From the NCBI GenBank assembly GCA_963807865.1, contig CAWEDK010000037.1, positions 18,535 to 82,534 of the forward strand: a stretch of DNA of 64,000 bases, given 5' to 3'. The first letter of the stretch is position 1. Each line of letters starts with the position of its first letter. The stretch comes from VAZQ01 sp963807865. GTDB lineage: Bacteria > Pseudomonadota > Alphaproteobacteria > Rhizobiales > Xanthobacteraceae. Below are positions 48,137-56,715 of this stretch, one piece after another. The notes below the pieces were generated by a model, which made no database searches, was not told the DNA's origin, and worked only from the letters and a program-made list of their open reading frames with translations. A program made the translations under genes and the position numbers.

Positions 48137-48431
48137 TAAAGTATTAGCGAGAACCGCTGATACAACTTGATAGCCTTTTACTTTCAAGACACCAATATTG
48201 CAAAGTGTATCGGCTCTCCCCATGTATCATCTATACGCAGCGCTTCTCACCGATCTTGGGACCTGCTTGGAACCTGAAAGCCGATGCCAAAACGTGTCCC
48301 CCCATTGTCCGCCAGGAGTTTGGCGGCTATTCGGCCAGCTACGAGCACGCTTGAACTCGTAGATGGGTGACCAGTCGGGCCGCGACGTGTTGTCTATGCG
48401 CGGTGCCCCTCCGTAACTGGACTGGCATCAC
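48137..48431. other. Gene-free stretch with hairpins
   Basis: No coding frame supported. Two clear hairpins: ccgcca/tggcgg (48309-48326) and ctacgag/ctcgtag (48339-48362). Together with the terminator after them they could be a small transcript, but evidence is thinner than for the 47.7 kb candidate. Confidence 0.3.
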
Positions 48432-48476
48432 AAAAAGCCCGGCAGCGCGGATGTACCGCTGCTGGGTTTTTCTTTT
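48432..48476 (+). terminator. Intrinsic terminator
   Basis: aaaaagcccggcagcg (48432-48447) pairs with cgctgctgggttttt (48457-48471, with one bulge and one G-U), followed by cttttg. A typical terminator on the + strand, with nothing coding directly before it. Confidence 0.7.
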
Positions 48477-48572
48477 GAGCCGAGGCCACCTGCCCTGCAA
48501 GGATTGCAGATCACAATCGGAACGCCCATGAGCGCCCCTCGTTGACACAGGGTAAATAGAGGAGGCGATCGA

Positions 48573-48851
48573 ATGTCTAATCCCCGTTTTGAGACTACGC
48601 GCGGGCGAGGCTGGCGCCTTCAAGAACATTGCGAGCCCGGCCAGCAGGAACAACGCAATATTGCGAGCGACGCGGACCTCGCGAGTAACTGCCTCCTAGT
48701 GGCCCTTGGTATGCTGGTGGCCGGTTCCATTGTTTGGTTCGGAATTGCTCCTCCTCAAAACACTCACGAGACGGCGGCTACCAGGGCGCCGGTCGCTGAC
48801 ATCGAGACCACGGGTCGGTCTGGACCTGTCCTCGATCTGCGACCATTGTAA
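48573..48851 (+). CDS. Small single-span membrane protein, unknown
   Basis: 92 residues from ATG 48573, which has a very good ribosome site (gaggagg). Charged N-terminus (RFETTRGRGWRLQEHCEPGQ), one membrane helix at about 40-60 (NCLLVALGMLVAGSIVWFGI), then a short polar tail with PVADIETTGRSGPVLD. No family recognised. The stop is about 20 bases before the S24 relic on the other strand. Confidence 0.55.
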   Translation: MSNPRFETTRGRGWRLQEHCEPGQQEQRNIASDADLASNCLLVALGMLVAGSIVWFGIAPPQNTHETAATRAPVADIETTGRSGPVLDLRPL

Positions 48852-48868
48852 CCGGCACCTGCTGATAG

Positions 48869-49033
48869 TTACGGATACGTTTCGCCAACAAGCTTTGTGC
48901 ACCGCTCCTTGTGGGACGGATTGAGCGAGCGCAATTCGATGATCTTGGAGGTCCGGCGCTTGAGTTCCTTGACCATGACCTCGACGTCGTTGGTCTTGAC
49001 CACGATGCGGTCGCCGTGCCGGATCGGTGCCGC
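48869..49033 (-). pseudogene. S24 (LexA/phage-repressor-type) peptidase relic, C-terminal end
   Basis: Minus-strand codons read IRHGDRIVVKTNDVEVMVKE, then LKRRTSKIIELRSLNPSHKE. GDRVVVKT, the KELKRRT-type block and ELRSLNP are the last strands of the S24 peptidase domain of phage-type repressors in this group. The fragment is cut at its N-terminal side exactly where transposase homology starts (about 49033) and then runs to a stop at 48869. Confidence 0.6.
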
Positions 49034-49676
49034 CGGTGACGCGACCTTGATCGCTGCCTCGCCATCCACCAAGAACGCCGCGGGCCAGCGTGATCCCGAG
49101 ATGCGCTCCTCGAAGAAGGGCAACCAGTGGTACTTCGGCATGAAGGCGCACATCGGTGTCGATGCCCGCAGCGGGCTTGTGCACACGGTGGGCGTGACCA
49201 GCGGCAGTGTGCACGACGCGACCGTGATGGAACGCCTGATCCGCGATGACGACATTGCGGTGTATGGCGACAAGGGCTACGCCAGCGGCGCCAGGAAGCG
49301 CGCGGCCGAAGCGGCGGGCGTGCTATGGGCGGTGAAGGAAAAAATCACGCTCGGACGCAGGCTGACGGCCCGGCAGCGCACCCGCAATCGCCGGTTCGGC
49401 AAGGTGCGCGCGAAGGTCGAGCATGTGTTCCGAGTCATGAAGTGTCAATTCGGCTATCGCAAAGTGCGCTATCGCGGCCTCGCCAAGAACGCTGCTCAGG
49501 TATTCTCACTGCTGGCGCTCGCCAACCTGTACCTCGCCCGCAGATCGATTACGTCCGCCTGACATAGTCAGGGGCCAATCCAACCTGTGCATCACCGCTA
49601 AACGGGTTACTTTGCAAACATCGATCGCTCTGAGTAACTAAGCTGGCACGCCGTCGTTGATCAGAGGTTCCCTAGC
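49034..49676 (+). mobile_element. Truncated IS5-family element with C-terminal part of the transposase
   Basis: Transposase codons begin at DATLIAASPSTKNAAG near 49034 without the N-terminus and run to the stop at 49562: KKGNQWYFGMKAHIGVDARS, YGDKGYASGARKRAAEAAGV, KVRAKVEHVFRVMKCQFGYR. These are the D-E parts of IS5-family DDE transposases (Asp in YGDKGY, Glu in VEHVFR). The element's right side, to about 49676 (ggttccc), matches the other copy at 54460-54890, so that is probably close to the IS end. The left end is lost at the S24 relic. Confidence 0.8.
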
Positions 49677-49679
49677 AGA

Positions 49680-49800
49680 TGTTCGCCCACGCGCGATTGA
49701 GCTGGTGGGGGTAATCAACCCTGGAACGGCTTCATTGAAAAGTTCATCGCGTAGACGGCCGTTAAAGGCCTCGAACCGTTCTGCATCGGTCCTAGCATGA
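49680..49800 (-). pseudogene. IS3-type transposase relic
   Basis: Minus-strand codons read ERFEAFNGRLRDELFNEA, the well-conserved end of the OrfB catalytic domain (FIESFNGRLRDELLNE, carrying the last catalytic Glu). Frame and similarity are lost on both sides. It abuts the right end of the IS5-type copy. Confidence 0.6.
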
Positions 49801-49860
49801 TGTAATGCTAGTCCACATCCCTTTCGCCCAGCCCAGCAGCTGCGACCCTGATGAACCAAG

Positions 49861-50085
49861 TCAGCTGACGTCCCAATTTGGAAAGCCAGGAGCTTCGCGC
49901 TCCACACCATTTGTCTTGAAAGGTGGGGCTGAGGGAAATACGCGGCGCAATTCCCCGGGATAAATCACATAGGTGCCGTTAGTTAGCCTATACGCCGGAA
50001 GACGGCCAGTTTTGACGGCGCGGTAGATCGTGGACTTCGCGGTTCCCACCGCCCTTGCGGCGCTGCTGAGCGTGTGCATCTTCAA
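49861..50085 (-). CDS. Small helix-turn-helix (excisionase-like) DNA-binding protein
   Basis: 74 residues. A MerR/excisionase-like helix-turn-helix fills the first 50: LSSAARAVGTAKSTIYRAVK then TGRLPAYRLTNGTYVIYPGE, followed by LRRVFPSAPP. This pattern (AAxAVGxxKxTIxRAxxxGRLxAxR...IxPxELxRVFP) is common on plasmids and integrated elements of Rhizobiales. It fits a regulator or excision factor of the island. The C-terminal 15 residues may be out of frame with the original. Confidence 0.6.
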   Translation of the reverse strand: MKMHTLSSAARAVGTAKSTIYRAVKTGRLPAYRLTNGTYVIYPGELRRVFPSAPPFKTNGVEREAPGFPNWDVS

Positions 50086-50330
50086 AACTCTGATAGGTGC
50101 TCGCCAATCTAAAGCTTATAAAGTTAACGTTTCGCCACATCGTGGGCGGAATCGATGCTTGCGCGTCCTCGCTATGCGCGCGAACTCAAAGCGATATCCC
50201 TTCGATACTTCGATGCCACGGCCGAGGAGTCCAGGGGGCAGGCAGCGGCACAAAATTATGTATCGTGAAGGCTGATAGCGACCGCGGCATCCAGGCTGCT
50301 TTTTGGGTCTCCTGCAGTGCGGCGCCGGTA

Positions 50331-51362
50331 CTACTTCTGTATCCGTGCCATCCGCTTAAGCGTAGCCACTTGCCGAAAGAAATCACGTTTTGGCTGAGCA
50401 GGGCTTCCAAGCACTTCCGCGCCTGAGGGCGTATCCGAAATGACGCCAGCCTGGGCTCCGATCCGGGCGCCGCGGCCAATTCTAAGATGTCCATCCATGG
50501 CAGCCTGCCCCCCGACTTGGACAAAGTCCTCAAGGATGGTCGAACCCGCAATGCCGACCTGAGCCACGATCACGCAACACCGGCCAAGGACAACGTTGTG
50601 TCCGATCTGCACAAGATTATCGAGACGCGAGCCGGAACCGATCACCGTGTCTCGCATCGACCCTCGATCAATTGTCGTATTGGCGCCAACCTCGACATCG
50701 TCTTCGAGAATAACGCGACCAAGTTGAGGAGCAGTCAGAAACCCGGTTTTGGTGGGGCCAAATCCAAATCCTTCCTGCCCGATCCGCGCACCGGGATAGA
50801 CGTATACGCGCGCGCCCAATACCGCGTAGCTGAGGCTGGCGTGCGCGCCGATCCGACAATCCCTGCCGATGACCACGCCGCTTCCGATCACCGCGCAAGG
50901 TCCGATCCGGCAGCCTGGGCCGATCTCCGCTCCGGCCTCAATCACACACAACGGTCCGACTTCGGTGGACGGATCGACCACGGCACCCTCAGCCACAATT
51001 GCGGACGGGTGAAGTCCGGGGGAGATCGGTGGTACGGGATGGAACAGGGCTGCGACACGCGCCCAACCAACGTGTGGTTCGGTCATGAGAATGGGCACCG
51101 TTGCCGTTGGCACCAAGTCTTGCATGTCCGGGTGCACGATCACAGCACCGGCTAACGTCTGCATGAGCGCCGATTTGTAACGTCGATTGTCCAGAAAACT
51201 CACCTCATTCGGCCCAGCCGTTTGGAGGGGCGCGAGACCTTCGATCAGCAGATCGACTTCGCGAACGGTACCGCCTGCCGCCTGCGCAACAACTGCGAGC
51301 GGATGTGGACCGCTTCGGCCAAAGAAGCGTGGGTCGCCAATCGCTGCTTTGTCCATTTCCAT
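50331..51362 (-). CDS. lpxD: UDP-3-O-acylglucosamine N-acyltransferase LpxD (orphan copy)
   Basis: Adds the second acyl chain in lipid A synthesis. 343 residues, normal length: N-terminal uridine-binding domain (about 20-100, VDLLIEGLAPLQTAGPNEVS), then a left-handed beta-helix of hexapeptide repeats (IGPGCRIGPCAVIGSGVVIG and following), the catalytic His in LVQIGHNVVLGRC (about 248) with GFGFGPTKTGF before it, and a short C-terminal helix. It is intact. lpxD normally lies with bamA, fabZ and lpxA; here it is alone in a degraded island, so it is probably a second copy that alters lipid A acylation. Confidence 0.92.
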   Translation of the reverse strand: MEMDKAAIGDPRFFGRSGPHPLAVVAQAAGGTVREVDLLIEGLAPLQTAGPNEVSFLDNRRYKSALMQTLAGAVIVHPDMQDLVPTATVPILMTEPHVGWARVAALFHPVPPISPGLHPSAIVAEGAVVDPSTEVGPLCVIEAGAEIGPGCRIGPCAVIGSGVVIGRDCRIGAHASLSYAVLGARVYVYPGARIGQEGFGFGPTKTGFLTAPQLGRVILEDDVEVGANTTIDRGSMRDTVIGSGSRLDNLVQIGHNVVLGRCCVIVAQVGIAGSTILEDFVQVGGQAAMDGHLRIGRGARIGAQAGVISDTPSGAEVLGSPAQPKRDFFRQVATLKRMARIQK

Positions 51363-51442
51363 TCCTCGCTAAAATTTGGCCGCTCGGAGTTGTGCGGCGT
51401 GTGAACAGCTCGCGGGGGTGTGTTAATTGTCCTGTCATCGGA

Positions 51443-51568
51443 CTAAAGCCAACCCAAGTCCCAAGGTAACAGCGGGTTGATGACATTCCCGCGTTGGGCC
51501 CCTAAAGCATCGATCAGACGCGCCCTTAAGGCCAGCGCGACCGCACTTTCGTGCGGCGCCAGCCTCAT
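51443..51568 (-). CDS. Possible 41-residue protein
   Basis: A short minus-strand frame reads MRLAPHESAVALALRARLID then ALGAQRGNVINPLLPWDLGWL and stops. Composition looks protein-like, but there is only a weak ribosome site. An overlapping frame from 51599 has the better ribosome site (aaggag) and reads MMSNDTKEAVDEAGAARK, so the two could be one frameshifted small gene. Unknown family. Confidence 0.25.
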   Translation of the reverse strand: MRLAPHESAVALALRARLIDALGAQRGNVINPLLPWDLGWL

Positions 51569-51890
51569 CGACTGCTTCCTTGGTATCGTTGGACATCATG
51601 GGGCTCCTTCCCCGCCTCACCGGATTCCCTGGCGGGATTAAGGCCGGGCTCATCTAGAACTGCGTGGGAACCCCGCCGTTCCTAGTTGCGTCGTGCCCAC
51701 CGCCCGGTCCTGTCCCGCGCCCTGAACGATCTATGCCAAGCCACAACGATAGAAATGCCCCGGACCACAAATGCCGGTCCCTTATGCCTGCACGTTCGTG
51801 CGACGGACGGAACTACTTGTTCCTGCCCGATTTAAGCTCGGTGCCCATTCTAAATTCGGAGAACGACATGGCTGGTTCGACCAAGCACCT

Positions 51891-52190
51891 ATGCGTGCAC
51901 TTTTTACGGCTCTTTCGTTGCTTTGCCTCGCAAGCCCCGCCGCGGCACAAGTCACAATTGCGCAGCCTCTATCCGGACAGACGAACGATTAGCCTGTGTC
52001 CAAGGTTATCGGAGTGCCAGTCTACAACGGACAGAGCCAACTAATCGGGAAGATTTTCGATCTTCTTATGGACCAGCAGGCGCGAGTGGCGACTGCGATA
52101 GTTTTCGTTGGTGATGGCTATCTCGGCGTTGGCGAACGATTGGTACACCCGAGGTGGTCAAGCGAGCTACAGCGGCAGGTGAGCAACTGA
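51891..52190 (+). pseudogene. PRC-barrel domain protein with signal peptide, in-frame stop
   Basis: ATG 51891 opens a signal peptide (RALFTALSLLCLASPAAAQ) and QVTIAQPLSGQTND, then TAG at 51990-51992. In the same frame the PRC barrel follows (KVIGVPVYNGQSQLIGKIFD, then LLMDQQARVATAIVFVGDG and YLGVGE) to 52190. Intact relatives have no stop, so a point mutation inactivated it, and the C-terminus after GVGE is also unusual. No partner gene seen. Confidence 0.6.
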
Positions 52191-52479
52191 CATCGCGGAC
52201 GCCAAGCCCGGCGCGGAATCCTAGCCAACCTTCGACGGCTCGGGGCTTCTGAGGGCGGGCCACATCTAAACAGAGAAACATCTCTGTCTCTTACGGGCGC
52301 TCGCTCAACACGGGATACTCTAGCAACTGTCCCAAGGGGTCGGTTTTCGGAAGACTTCCACGGCTCGGCGGAAATATTTCGGACAGCGGTTTGCGGTTAC
52401 CGACCATGCCGATGTCATTTATCAATTGGTAACCAAGTTACAACACTCTTCACTCTAATCGGGAGCGGGGAATTAAACG
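52191..52479. other. Gene-free stretch
   Basis: Nothing recognised. Contains the upstream region of the DUF1153 gene. Confidence 0.3.
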
Positions 52480-52797
52480 ATGGGAATTCCACCAGACCGG
52501 TGGCCGAAAAGAACACCTTTAGCGCGTCAGGAACTTCCGGAACTTCCCAACGCACGCACCGAGCGCTGGGTAATTCGGCGCAAAGCGCAAGTTGTGGCCG
52601 CTGTTCGCAGAGGAATCCTGCCCCTCGAGTTGGCTTGCAGCCGCTATGCGCTCAGTCGAGAGGAATACTTGTCCTGGCAGGATGCCATCGATCGCCACGG
52701 GTTCGGGGCGCTACGGGTCACCCGCCTCAATGAATATCGGCCTGGCAAGCAACCCGCGGCTTGTCCCCATTGCTACGCCGCTGCCGACGGCCGATGA
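52480..52797 (+). CDS. DUF1153 (SciP-like) helix-turn-helix protein
   Basis: 105 residues. The central block ERWVIRRKAQVVAAVRRGIL then LELACSRYALSREEYLSWQD and AIDRHGFGALRVTRLNEYR is the DUF1153 domain. Its best-studied member, SciP of Caulobacter, blocks CtrA-dependent transcription in the cell cycle. The chromosome of a Rhizobiales normally carries its own sciP, and this copy is divergent (extra N-terminal PPDRWPKRTPLARQE and a Cys/His tail CPHCYAAADGR), so it is probably an accessory paralogue. ATG 52480 follows ggggaattaaacg, a moderate ribosome site. Confidence 0.75.
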   Translation: MGIPPDRWPKRTPLARQELPELPNARTERWVIRRKAQVVAAVRRGILPLELACSRYALSREEYLSWQDAIDRHGFGALRVTRLNEYRPGKQPAACPHCYAAADGR

Positions 52798-53262
52798 AGT
52801 TCACGCCGAGCCGGCCGGACGCCCATATTCAATGTTGGGCGTATTGTCGCGTTTGAGCGCAGCCGCGCGCCGTTGCACTGACGCCACGGTCCGAAAGCTA
52901 TTTCGCCGGCCATAATGTTGGCAGGCAGCGCAGATAAATCAAAAGGTGTGTAATCCCCATGGTTGCACAATGAACGACGCACTTGAGCCTTGCTGATGCG
53001 CCATCCACCAGAGCTCTTTTTACGAACGTAGGTACGGAACGAGCGGCCTCCCTGGGCCTTGGTAGCGTGCGTTGAACTAAGCCCGCGGCAGATTTTGGCT
53101 GGTCTGGACACGCATCGGATCGCTGCATGTTGCCATGCTCGCCTTTTTGCGGGCGGTACGCTGTTATGGTTAATTAATGATTTGGGGTGTGTCTCAGGGG
53201 CGACAGCTTTTGGGACCCATCCACGATACACTTTGAAGAATGCATCCAACGGGGGACCAATC
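52798..53262. other. Gene-free stretch
   Basis: No gene supported on either strand. Long open frames here lack ribosome sites and known motifs. Confidence 0.3.
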
Positions 53263-54030
53263 ATGAAACGTTTAATCTTCGCTATCGCGAGCGCATCTTT
53301 GCTGAGCTGTGGTCTTGCCAACGCGGCCGACATGGCTGTGAAGGCTAGGCCGCTCCCGCCTGCGCCGGCGTGCGCGCAATTCGGTGGGTTCTATGTCGGC
53401 GGCAACGCGGGCGGGGCTCCGGCGACCATGATACAGAGACCTCGACGGCTTCGGACCCTTCGCAGGTTTCTTTCTGCCGAACGAGGCGACTCGAAGCGCA
53501 GAAGGCTTATCGCGGGCGTCCAGGGCGGCTACAACTGGCAATCCCGTTGCACGTCTTCGGCATCGAGGCCGATTACAATTGGGCAAACATCGGCCATGAT
53601 AGCCCTTCGCCGGCCCGCCTGGATTAGCAACGCTTAACGCGTCCACCAACATTAAGACTTCGGCAGCTCAGGGCGCGCACGGGCGTCGTCGTAGACAACC
53701 TCATGCTGTACGTGACTGGCGGCCTCGCCTACGCCAAAACCGAGCGGAGCGTTGACCTTAATATCCCCATCCTAGGAATCAGCGAGACCTTCTCGTCCGA
53801 CAAGTCGCGCTTGGGCTGGACTGCGGGCTTCGGCACGGAGTGGCAGTTCGCGTCCAACTGGAGCCTCAAGAGCGAAGTGCTCTATGCTCGCTTCCAGACG
53901 GAAGAGAGCCTTCACTTGCTCGATCCTCTGCGCCCGCCCGCGGGGTACGCTTCGAGCATGAAAGCTCGGCATGGGTCGCCGCGTCGGTGTCAATTACCGC
54001 TTCGGCGGCGGCACATACGGCGCGTACTGA
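53263..54030 (+). pseudogene. Outer-membrane beta-barrel (Omp25/RopB-like) gene, several frame breaks
   Basis: From ATG 53263 it has a signal peptide (KRLIFAIASASLLSCGLANA) and the usual start ADMAVKARPLPPAPACAQFG with FYVGGNAGG. Later pieces are out of frame with it: VQGGYNWQ, then LMLYVTGGLAYAKTERSVDL, DKSRLGWTAGFGTEWQFASN and WSLKSEVLYARF. The final strands are VGVNYRFGGGTYGAY, stopping at 54028-54030. The order is that of the 8-stranded immunogenic Omp family, but at least three breaks make it inactive. Confidence 0.72.
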
Positions 54031-54203
54031 TCTCGCAAGAACTCCGGATGCTCCGATGGAACCATGACTCCCTGTCGGAGTATCCGGCCCCGCTTGTTTG
54101 TGTCCTCAAAGACCACTCAGCGGGGCATTTTGCTGTGGATGCGAGACGAGGGTAAAGGCGCACTGCGGCAAAGCCTGCGGCGCTTCCTGAAGTTGGAGCT
54201 TCG

Positions 54204-54422
54204 ATGCGATACGATTACAGCAAGGTGCATGAAGTCATAGCGAATGCTTTGAATTGGCTCGGCGAGGATCGCTTCTCAAAGATGCGCGTGACTGAATTGG
54301 AACATTTGATCCGCGAAAAAGAAAAGACCACGCCACTGCCGTCAAGAACTCAGTTTCACGCCGCCATCCATGAGTTTCGGATGAAGCGCTGGCCGGATAC
54401 CGCTCCTCGGTTGCGTTCTTGA
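54204..54422 (+). CDS. Small hypothetical protein
   Basis: 72 residues: MRYDYSKVHEVIANALNWLG then RFSKMRVTELEHLIREKEK and THEFRMKRW-like helical end. It looks like a small alpha-helical or wHTH-type protein. Ribosome site ttggagc upstream. It ends about 40 bases before the second IS5-type fragment, so the C-terminus may be altered. Family unknown. Confidence 0.45.
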   Translation: MRYDYSKVHEVIANALNWLGEDRFSKMRVTELEHLIREKEKTTPLPSRTQFHAAIHEFRMKRWPDTAPRLRS

Positions 54423-54459
54423 AATTCATTGGCCTCTACAGAGCGCGCGGCGCAACCCG

Positions 54460-54890
54460 ATGACGACACAGCGGTGTATGGCGATAAGGGCTACGCCAGC
54501 GGCGCCAGGCAGCGCGCGGCCGAAGCCGCAGGGGTGCTGTGGGCGGTGAAGGAGAAGGGCGCCCCCGGACGCGGACTGACGGCCCGGCAGCGCACCCGCA
54601 ATCGCCGTTTCGGCAAGGTGCGCGCGAAGGTCGAGCATGTGTTCCGGGTCATGAAATGCCAGTTCGGCTATCGCAAAGTTCGCTATCGCGGCCTCGCCAA
54701 GAACGCTGCTCAAGTGTCTCGTTGCTCGCGCTCGCCAACCTATACCTCGCGCGCAGGACAATTGCGCCCGTCTGACAAAAGGACGGGCCAAACCAACCCT
54801 GCGCATCGCCGTTAGCCGGGTGACTCTCCAAATGTCGATCGCTCTAAAGATTACTATGCTCGCGCGCCGTCGTTGTTCAGGGGTTCCTTA
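54460..54890 (+). mobile_element. Second truncated copy of the IS5-family transposase element
   Basis: Clearly the same element as at 49244-49676: YGDKGYASGARQRAAEAAGV, KVRAKVEHVFRVMKCQFGYR and YRGLAKNAAQV are shared, as is the non-coding right side to ggttcctt. This copy starts further inside the gene, lost the frame after NAAQV, and differs at many silent and some amino-acid positions, so it is not a recent duplicate. The left junction follows the small hypothetical gene; the right end cuts a cold-shock gene. Confidence 0.78.
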
Positions 54891-55072
54891 ACGGTACCAA
54901 TACTTTCGCTGGTCGCGCCTACGACCTGCGAAGCGGGAGCAGGCCGTCGCTCCGCCGGAGCGCTCGGACGCGGATAATTTGGCTGAACTCCGGATACTCG
55001 GTCGTCAGATTTTTGATCGTCGTCATAACCGCCGCGCTTAGGCCCACGGTCGTAATCTTTGTAACGGCCCAT
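54890..55072 (-). pseudogene. Cold-shock protein N-terminal fragment
   Basis: From ATG 55072 the frame reads MGRYKDYDRGPKRGGYDDDQ and a Pro/Arg-rich linker to APASQVVGAT, which matches the long N-terminal extension of Bradyrhizobium-type CspA proteins. It stops just where the cold-shock domain (TVKWFN) should begin; after GTVK the sequence becomes the IS right end. The RNA-binding domain is lost. Confidence 0.6.
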
Positions 55073-55145
55073 TCGACGCTCGCTGAATTGCAGCAACAAC
55101 GAATATCTCGTTTCCTCCGTGGGCTAAGTCAAGAGGTGTCGCGCC

Positions 55146-55262
55146 TTGCGGCTGACGCTGCTGGCGGCGGACATTGTCGAGGCGATCCTGGGGGGGCGAC
55201 AGCGAATGGAGTTACAGTTGGACAGACTAATGAGGCGTTTTCTAGTGAAGTGGAGGGAGCAG
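55146..55262 (+). pseudogene. Serine-recombinase C-terminal relic
   Basis: The codons read MRLTLLAADIVEAILGGRQR then MELQLDRLMRRFLVKWREQR. RLTLLAPDIVEAILDGRQP...LTLDRLMRPFPVEWxxQR is the conserved end of the large serine recombinases of Rhizobiales elements. The catalytic N-terminal domain is absent. Confidence 0.55.
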
Positions 55263-55454
55263 CGCGAGACCATTGATCTCGAGTTATTTTCGGGCGAACA
55301 GCGGGCATCGGTTCGCGCGCGGCCCTAAATGTATCAGTAGCGTTTGATACGACATCGACCGCTTCCGCAGCGCAGTATTTCCACCCCTTTGTTCCGAATT
55401 GAGGTCCCATGCTACTGTGGGGTGCATAGTTGGATTTGCAGCCTGGGAGGACCA

Positions 55455-56429
55455 ATGTTCACCAAACGCGCGCTTCTAACCGGCATGGCTGTCACAGGAT
55501 TCGGCCTGGCCGCCGCCGGACCGGCAAGGGGCCAAACTTATCCTACGCGCGTGGTGAAGATGATTGTGCCACTGCCACCGGGCTCCGCGCCTGACGTCCG
55601 CCATCGGCTCATCGCTCAGGCGCTGACGCAATTGTGGGGTCAGCAGGTGATTGTCGAGAACCGCCCCGGCGGGGGTGGCATCATCGGCACCCGAGCCGTC
55701 CTGGGCGAGCGGCCCGACGGCTATACGCTACTCGCGGCGTTGGCATCGATCTACATGATCCTGCCTGCACAGCAGGAGAACCTGCCGTTCGACGTCAACA
55801 GAGACATGATCCCGATCGGCCTGACGGCGTACGAGGGCCTGGTGATGGCCTGTTCGCCGAAACTCGGCGTCAACTCGCTGGCCGAGTTCATCGCGCTCGC
55901 CAAGAAAATGCCGGATAAGCTGGTCATCGGCACCAACCCCGCCGGCAGCTTGCCGCACATCACGGCAAAACTGTTTGTCGACCTGACGAGCACTGGCATC
56001 ACCGTCGTGCCCTACTCGACCGGAGGCACAGCCGATGCGATCCGCGATATCATGGGTGGACGCGTTCATGCGGTGATCGACGGATGGGCGAGCTTGCGCG
56101 GCGGCATCGAGTCGAAGGACCTCATTCCGCTTGCGATTCTGTCGCCGGAACCGTCGGCTCTGCTTCCCGACCTGCCGGTGGCAGCCGCCATCGTTCCCGG
56201 CTTCAACTCGATCGGCTGGCAGGCGCTCACCGTGCGCTCCGGGACGCCAGAGCCGATCGTGCGTGTCCTGGGCAACAGCCTGCGCAAGGTTTTGGAGGAT
56301 CCGCAGTTGCAGAAGCGGCTTCAGGAAACCGGCCCTCAGTTCCAGCCTCTCTTTGGCGCAGAGCTGACTCGCTTCATTGAGAGCGAGCAGAAATTCTGGC
56401 TGCCGCTCGCCAAGAAATACGCAACCTGA
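55455..56429 (+). CDS. Bug-family (TctC-like) periplasmic solute receptor
   Basis: Intact receptor, 324 residues, in the otherwise decayed island. Signal peptide FTKRALLTGMAVTGFGLAAA then GPARGQ; family blocks VKMIVPLPPGSAPD, VIVENRPGGGGIIG, RPDGYTLLAALAS and VVPYSTGGTADAIRDIMGG. Ribosome site gggagg precedes ATG 55455, which is preferred over the upstream in-frame codon at 55344. The composition is GC-richer than its neighbours, so it may have come separately. Ligand unknown. Confidence 0.9.
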   Translation: MFTKRALLTGMAVTGFGLAAAGPARGQTYPTRVVKMIVPLPPGSAPDVRHRLIAQALTQLWGQQVIVENRPGGGGIIGTRAVLGERPDGYTLLAALASIYMILPAQQENLPFDVNRDMIPIGLTAYEGLVMACSPKLGVNSLAEFIALAKKMPDKLVIGTNPAGSLPHITAKLFVDLTSTGITVVPYSTGGTADAIRDIMGGRVHAVIDGWASLRGGIESKDLIPLAILSPEPSALLPDLPVAAAIVPGFNSIGWQALTVRSGTPEPIVRVLGNSLRKVLEDPQLQKRLQETGPQFQPLFGAELTRFIESEQKFWLPLAKKYAT

Positions 56430-56715
56430 ACCGATCGACAATGGAGGCACGAATTTCACACACGGCGTGATCGACTGGCACGTCAGTTGCGCCCGCAAGC
56501 TAGACCGGAAACGAGACCACGGGCGCGGCCGCTCTGTGTGATGAGACCTCGCAGCATCGCATCATCTGACCATCAGACGCCCGCGACTATAATGCCGTCG
56601 GATCGTGCGATGATGAGAAGCGCACATCGGTCGGCCACCCCCCGACCAGTTGCTTCTTGCACGAGGGCGCGGTGGTCTTCCATCACACGAAAGCGCACTC
56701 GCCCCGAACCGCGGA
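56430..56715. other. Gene-free stretch
   Basis: Nothing recognised except a short gatcgtgcgatgatga motif near 56605 that resembles sequence near 58570 and 58850. Confidence 0.3.

Noticed and set aside
48897..49562. One 221-residue protein spanning S24 and IS5 sequence
   Set aside because: The first 45 codons are antisense to the S24 relic; only the part from about 49034 is transposase.
52773..53333. Minus-strand 186-residue frame
   Set aside because: No known motif, no ribosome site, and it overlaps the DUF1153 and OMP leader regions.
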